Assembly: GCA_944376065.1 (NCBI GenBank)
Contig: CALWBL010000005.1
Location: 56,745 to 120,744, forward strand
DNA from: an uncultured Butyricicoccus sp.
Lineage (GTDB): Bacteria; Bacillota; Clostridia; Oscillospirales; Butyricicoccaceae
Reading direction: 5' to 3'
Length of the DNA: 64,000 nt
The position numbers were made by a program, and so were the translations under genes. The notes beneath the pieces are model-generated. The model saw nothing but the letters and a program-made list of their open reading frames with translations. It was not told where the DNA came from and did no database searches. Below are positions 60,555 to 64,000 of the stretch, in pieces (within the stretch, counting starts at the first letter, position 1; every line of letters begins with the position of its first letter).

Positions 60555-61796
60555 ATGAGCGAATTAAAAGGCGCTTGTGTCATCGGTCAGTCCGGTGGCC
60601 CAACTTCAGTAATCAACACTTCTGTCCTAGGTGCTATGGAGGCTGCTCTTGACTCAGATTCCATTACCCGTGTATTTGGTATGGCTCACGGTATCCGTGG
60701 TCTGCTTGATGATAATCTATATGATATTGATAAGGAAGACCGTGATGAGCTAGCTCTACTGCGTTATACTCCATCTTCTGCTCTTGGTTCTTGCCGTTAT
60801 AAGCTGGCTGACCCAGATGTTGATGACACAGATTACAAGCGTATCCTTGAAATGTTCAAGAAATATGATATCCGTTACTTCTTCTATAATGGTGGTAACG
60901 ACTCTATGGATACTTGTAACAAGGTTTCTAAGTACATGATGAAATCTGGTTATGAGTGCCGTGTAATGGGTATCCCTAAGACTATCGATAACGACCTGTT
61001 TGGCACTGACCACTGCCCAGGTTTTGCTTCCGCTGCTAAGTACATCGCTACTTCTTGTATGGAAATCTATCAGGACGCTCGTGTATACGACACTGGTATG
61101 ATTTGTGTAGTTGAAATCATGGGTCGTCATGCTGGTTGGCTGACTGCTGCTGCTGGTCTTGCTACCGCTATGGGTGCTGGTCCAGACCTTATCTATCTAC
61201 CAGAAACCGATTTCGATATGGATAAGTTCATCGCTGACGTTAAGAAGGTTTACGCTGAGAAGGGTAACTGCTTAGTTGCTGTTTCTGAGGGTATCCACTA
61301 TGCTGACGGTTCTTTCGTTTCCGAAGCTAAGACTTCTGCTACTGATGGTTTTGGTCATGCTCAGCTTGGCGGTCTGGCTGCTATGCTGGCTGAAAAGGTT
61401 AAGAGTGAAACTGGTGCTAAGGTTCGTGGTATCGAGCTGAGCCTACTTCAGCGTTGTGCTGCTCACTGTGCTTCTAAGACTGACGTTGATGAGTCTTATA
61501 TGGCTGGTAAGGCTGCTGTTGAAAATGCTGTTGCTGGTAAGACTGACTATATGCCAGGCTTTAAGTGCACCCGTGACGAAAACGGCTACAAGTGCGAAAT
61601 CGAGCTTCTTCCACTTGCTACTGTTGCTAACACTGAGAAGAAAGTTCCTCGTGAATGGATTAACGAAGAGGGTAACGGTATCACTCAGGGCTTCGTAGAT
61701 TACGCTATGCCTCTAATCGCTGGCGAGAACAATGGCCCTAAGGTGAATGGTCTGCCTAAGTTCGCTAACCTCAAGAAGATTAAGGCTGAAGTTTAA
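60555..61796 (+). CDS. pfp: Phosphofructokinase, probably PPi-dependent
   Basis: 413 residues of the PFK family. The GGNDSMDT motif has Asp116 where ATP-type PFK has Gly, and PKTIDNDL has Lys142; both mark PPi-dependent enzymes. The N-terminal GQSGGPTSVIN and MGRHAGWLTAA motifs are intact. It would make fructose-1,6-bisphosphate from fructose-6-P and PPi, a reversible ATP-saving step. I use the ATG at 60555 with AGGAGG at 60540; the upstream ATG at 60525 lies before that site. Codon use is extremely biased toward preferred T-ending codons. Confidence 0.9.
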   Translation: MSELKGACVIGQSGGPTSVINTSVLGAMEAALDSDSITRVFGMAHGIRGLLDDNLYDIDKEDRDELALLRYTPSSALGSCRYKLADPDVDDTDYKRILEMFKKYDIRYFFYNGGNDSMDTCNKVSKYMMKSGYECRVMGIPKTIDNDLFGTDHCPGFASAAKYIATSCMEIYQDARVYDTGMICVVEIMGRHAGWLTAAAGLATAMGAGPDLIYLPETDFDMDKFIADVKKVYAEKGNCLVAVSEGIHYADGSFVSEAKTSATDGFGHAQLGGLAAMLAEKVKSETGAKVRGIELSLLQRCAAHCASKTDVDESYMAGKAAVENAVAGKTDYMPGFKCTRDENGYKCEIELLPLATVANTEKKVPREWINEEGNGITQGFVDYAMPLIAGENNGPKVNGLPKFANLKKIKAEV

Positions 61797-61810
61797 TTTA
61801 GTCTATTATA

Positions 61811-61841
61811 AAAGACAGTCATTAAATTGACTGTCTTTTTT
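61811..61841 (+). terminator. Terminator after pfp
   Basis: AGACAGTCA / TGACTGTCT stem with T tract. Confidence 0.85.
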
Positions 61842-61863
61842 ATTATATACAAAATTTAAATTG

Positions 61864-61893
61864 ATAAAAAAGGTCGCTAATTTAGCGACCTTT
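61864..61893 (-). terminator. Terminator of the 61893-63108 genes
   Basis: Stem AAAGGTCGCTA / TAGCGACCTTT; on the minus strand it ends in TTTTTATC. Confidence 0.75.
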
Positions 61894-62438
61894 CAATTTG
61901 TTTCACAAGATGATGCTGATATACTTATAGATGGAGATTGACAAACTCCAGAAGTTTCAGAAGAATTGTTTTCATTACCTTTATTGGACAAAGCAATATC
62001 ATCTTCGTCAGGTGATAGCTGCTTCCATTTCTTTGGGTTATCATTAGGTTTTTTATTTATCATTGCCATTTGGTATAGTTGAGGGTCTTTCTTTAAAAGA
62101 TATTTAAGGTCTTTTATTGGTACTTTGTCGCCTTTTCTAATGCGTTCAGCTATCTTCATACAAATTCTACGAATTTCTTCTGGTGAAGGTTCATCTTTTT
62201 TGGGGGTCGAAGTGTTTTTTATTATTTCAGCTAATGCTGAGGTTTTATTGTTATTTTTTATAAACTCTTTAAAAAAAGTAGTATAGGACGCATTATCATC
62301 AATTACAGTTTCTTCTTGTTTTGATGATACTTCAATAGTATCATAATTGCTAGATTGGGCTTTTTCTAATTCTTTTGATTGTGTTTCATTTTTTGTTATT
62401 TGGTATGGTGCAATACTAGTGTTGGATACTATTTTCAT
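61893..62438 (-). CDS. Hypothetical protein with clostridial IRKGDKVP..DPQLYQ motif
   Basis: 181 residues from the ATG at 62438; a TTG 9 nt upstream is also possible. No signal peptide or membrane span. The N-terminal half is low in complexity and Ser/Asn/Lys-rich; residues about 85-130 hold a helical module (ICMKIAERIRKGDKVPIKDL then LLKKDPQLYQMAM) that recurs in unassigned clostridial proteins. The C terminus is Ser-rich. A weak AAAGGG precedes the start. Second gene of a pair with the lipoprotein upstream. Function unknown. Confidence 0.65.
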   Translation of the reverse strand: MKIVSNTSIAPYQITKNETQSKELEKAQSSNYDTIEVSSKQEETVIDDNASYTTFFKEFIKNNNKTSALAEIIKNTSTPKKDEPSPEEIRRICMKIAERIRKGDKVPIKDLKYLLKKDPQLYQMAMINKKPNDNPKKWKQLSPDEDDIALSNKGNENNSSETSGVCQSPSISISASSCETN

Positions 62439-62451
62439 TTTAATCAACCCT

Positions 62452-63108
62452 TTATATGATTTCTAGTGTAGCACAGATATATTTTGCAATATCGTCAACT
62501 TTTGGAGTAGAACCATCATTAAAATCAGTAGCCCAAATGATAATAGAATAATCAAGTCCCATTGGAAGATATATAGTCTGTTTTGCAGATAAACCATCTT
62601 GGATTTTTCTGTCAAAAGTTAAATAATAAACCCAAATGCCATTTATTTCTTCTGTAAAATATTTTCCGCTTTGTGCTTCTTCTGGCAACTGACCAGATGA
62701 AAGTAAAAATTTATGGAAATCTTCTTTTATTTTTTCATCAGAGTAATCTATATTTTTACTGTTTGATTGCAAACTTGAAATCTGTATGTTTACATTAGAG
62801 GGCATGTTTGAAGTTGTATCTGTTGGAGTAAAAAAATCTAAGTTCATTTTTTCAATGGAGTGAGCTTCGTTTTTAGACCAGTTTTTAGGTATTTTGTATT
62901 TTAAATATTTTCCTTCGTAGATTTGTGTTTCCCAATCAGGTTTTGGATAAGCTTCTTTTGTTGAGTCATCTTTATTTTCTTTTGTGGTAAATGAAACAGA
63001 TGAATTGTTATTGTTTTTTACTGTTGATTTTTGGGTATTAGAACAGCCAGTACAAGATAAAGTAAGACCTAAACTAATCGCTAAGGATATAAATGATTTT
63101 AAATTCAT
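62452..63108 (-). CDS. Lipoprotein of unknown function
   Basis: 218 residues. The N terminus is a lipoprotein signal (MNLKSFISLAISLGLTL then SCTGC, with the lipidated Cys near 22), followed by a Ser/Asn/Lys linker and a mixed alpha/beta domain (about 60-218; YKIPKNWSKNEA, VNIQISSLQ, GLSAKQTIYLPMG). The latter resembles PsbP/DUF-type extracytoplasmic domains, but I cannot name a family. AAAGGAGG precedes the ATG. Confidence 0.75.
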   Translation of the reverse strand: MNLKSFISLAISLGLTLSCTGCSNTQKSTVKNNNNSSVSFTTKENKDDSTKEAYPKPDWETQIYEGKYLKYKIPKNWSKNEAHSIEKMNLDFFTPTDTTSNMPSNVNIQISSLQSNSKNIDYSDEKIKEDFHKFLLSSGQLPEEAQSGKYFTEEINGIWVYYLTFDRKIQDGLSAKQTIYLPMGLDYSIIIWATDFNDGSTPKVDDIAKYICATLEII

Positions 63109-63196
63109 ATATTTGAACCTCCTTTATCATTTACAAATATCGTCATAAGATAAATTAAAAATAATATAATAAGAATTAATTTAATGAAAAAACCTG

Positions 63197-63225
63197 TTGA
63201 TAAATGGTGTTTGATGTCGTATACT
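63197..63225 (+). promoter_or_regulatory. rrn promoter P1
   Basis: TTGATA, 17-nt spacer, TATACT. The first of three promoters. Confidence 0.7.
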
Positions 63226-63289
63226 AATCAAGCTGTCTGTTGAGGGCGACTGGTCAAAAGAAAAAACTTGAAAAACTTCGAAAAAGATG

Positions 63290-63318
63290 TTGACAAGTAA
63301 AAACTCTTTTGATATAAT
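63290..63318 (+). promoter_or_regulatory. rrn promoter P2
   Basis: TTGACA, 17-nt spacer, TATAAT: perfect consensus, preceded by A/T tracts like an UP element. Confidence 0.85.
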
Positions 63319-63394
63319 AATTAAGCTGTCTTTGAGAGATGGCGAGTTTACTAGAAAGCTTACGAAAAAAGTCAAAAAACTTTGGAAAAAGTTC

Positions 63395-63423
63395 TTGACA
63401 AGCTGAAATGAGTATGGTAAACT
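63395..63423 (+). promoter_or_regulatory. rrn promoter P3
   Basis: TTGACA, 17-nt spacer, TAAACT, with an A-tract upstream closely similar to that of P2. Confidence 0.8.
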
Positions 63424-63428
63424 AAATA

Positions 63429-63438
63429 AGCTCTTTAA
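63429..63438 (+). promoter_or_regulatory. boxA-like antitermination element
   Basis: AGCTCTTTAA, one base from the boxA consensus TGCTCTTTAA, just after P3 as expected for rRNA antitermination. Confidence 0.6.
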
Positions 63439-63652
63439 CGAGAGTAAAGCGATTGAAAAACATCGTAAATATTGTACTTTGCAAATTAAACAACGAAATG
63501 CTTACTTTAAATAGTATGTGACGAACCTGAAAATTCGCTTGAGTTTATACTCAAAAGAATCCAAGCAGAAGTCGGAACTCTGCTTTAAAAGTAAAACCGA
63601 CGAACGTCAGACTCTAAAGTCGATTTTAACAGGTTAGACTGTTTAAATACAA

Positions 63653-64000
<348 letters not shown>

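Larger units (their letters stand above)
63109..63652 (+). other. rRNA operon promoter and leader region
   Basis: This stretch holds the three promoters and the boxA-like element listed separately, then about 200 nt of transcribed leader rich in short inverted repeats (for example the pair around GAGTTTATACTC near 63541-63552), which would form the processing stem of pre-16S rRNA. I see no protein gene. Confidence 0.75.

Overview
This window comes from a low-GC, Gram-positive, anaerobic bacterium of the class Clostridia. The 16S rRNA 5' end at 63653-64000, the PolC-type replicase, the PFOR, the PPi-type phosphofructokinase and the LDH/Etf-like electron-confurcating operon all fit a gut-type Oscillospiraceae/Ruminococcaceae (Clostridium cluster IV) chromosome. 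That placement is by eye, not by a database search. The window is dense core chromosome. I see no prophage, transposase, plasmid backbone or CRISPR array.

Layout. (1) 1-4435: truncated etfB, a ferredoxin-fused etfA, a GlcD-type FAD 2-hydroxyacid dehydrogenase and a YkvI-type membrane protein. (2) 4576-6571: glycerol dehydrogenase convergent with an AraC regulator. (3) 6964-17933: pyrH-frr, then uppS-cdsA-dxr-rseP-ispG-polC and a small unknown gene. (4) 18034-24347: a compact histidine operon that opens with a HisZ-HisG fusion (then hisD-B-H-A-F-I-E). (5) 24381-30114: tRNA methyltransferase, serine acetyltransferase, a PerR-like regulator and pyruvate:ferredoxin oxidoreductase. (6) 30397-38448: comM, an SLH-anchored D,D-carboxypeptidase, truA, a YiiX-like hydrolase with a tiny upstream gene, coaX, a YfcE phosphodiesterase, three small genes of unknown function and rsmA.

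(7) 38591-44151: a selenium/molybdenum cofactor cluster (selD, yedF, yqeB, cysteine-desulfurase-like, a broken tusA-like remnant, DUF3343, a domain-swapped XdhC, mocA-like). No selA, selB or molybdenum hydroxylase is in view. This is the layout known from orphan-selD, selenium-dependent molybdenum hydroxylase systems. (8) 44190-49482: a T-box-controlled cysS, nth, glyA, pgi. (9) 49569-52116: two CmpB-like membrane proteins, a second divergent coaX and an ECF-type substrate-binding membrane protein, probably a pantothenate uptake and activation unit. (10) 52332-58757: a decayed lipoprotein gene, a PAS/GGDEF diguanylate cyclase, ilvE, a secreted protein with a seemingly dead polysaccharide-deacetylase domain and a PP2C phosphatase with a long coiled coil. 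(11) 58837-64000: two identical tRNA-Tyr genes and tRNA-Thr, fba, PPi-pfk, two unknown surface or secretion-related genes, and an rRNA operon preceded by three tandem promoters.

Genes work together in several places. Lactate or another 2-hydroxyacid could be oxidised by the Etf complex and feed pyruvate to PFOR. pgi, PPi-pfk and fba supply glycolysis. The selenium cluster would mature a molybdenum hydroxylase encoded elsewhere. The least explained parts are the three-gene small-protein cassette at 36619-37581, the domain-swapped XdhC, the pseudo-deacetylase/PP2C pair and a terminator-like hairpin in the PFOR leader.
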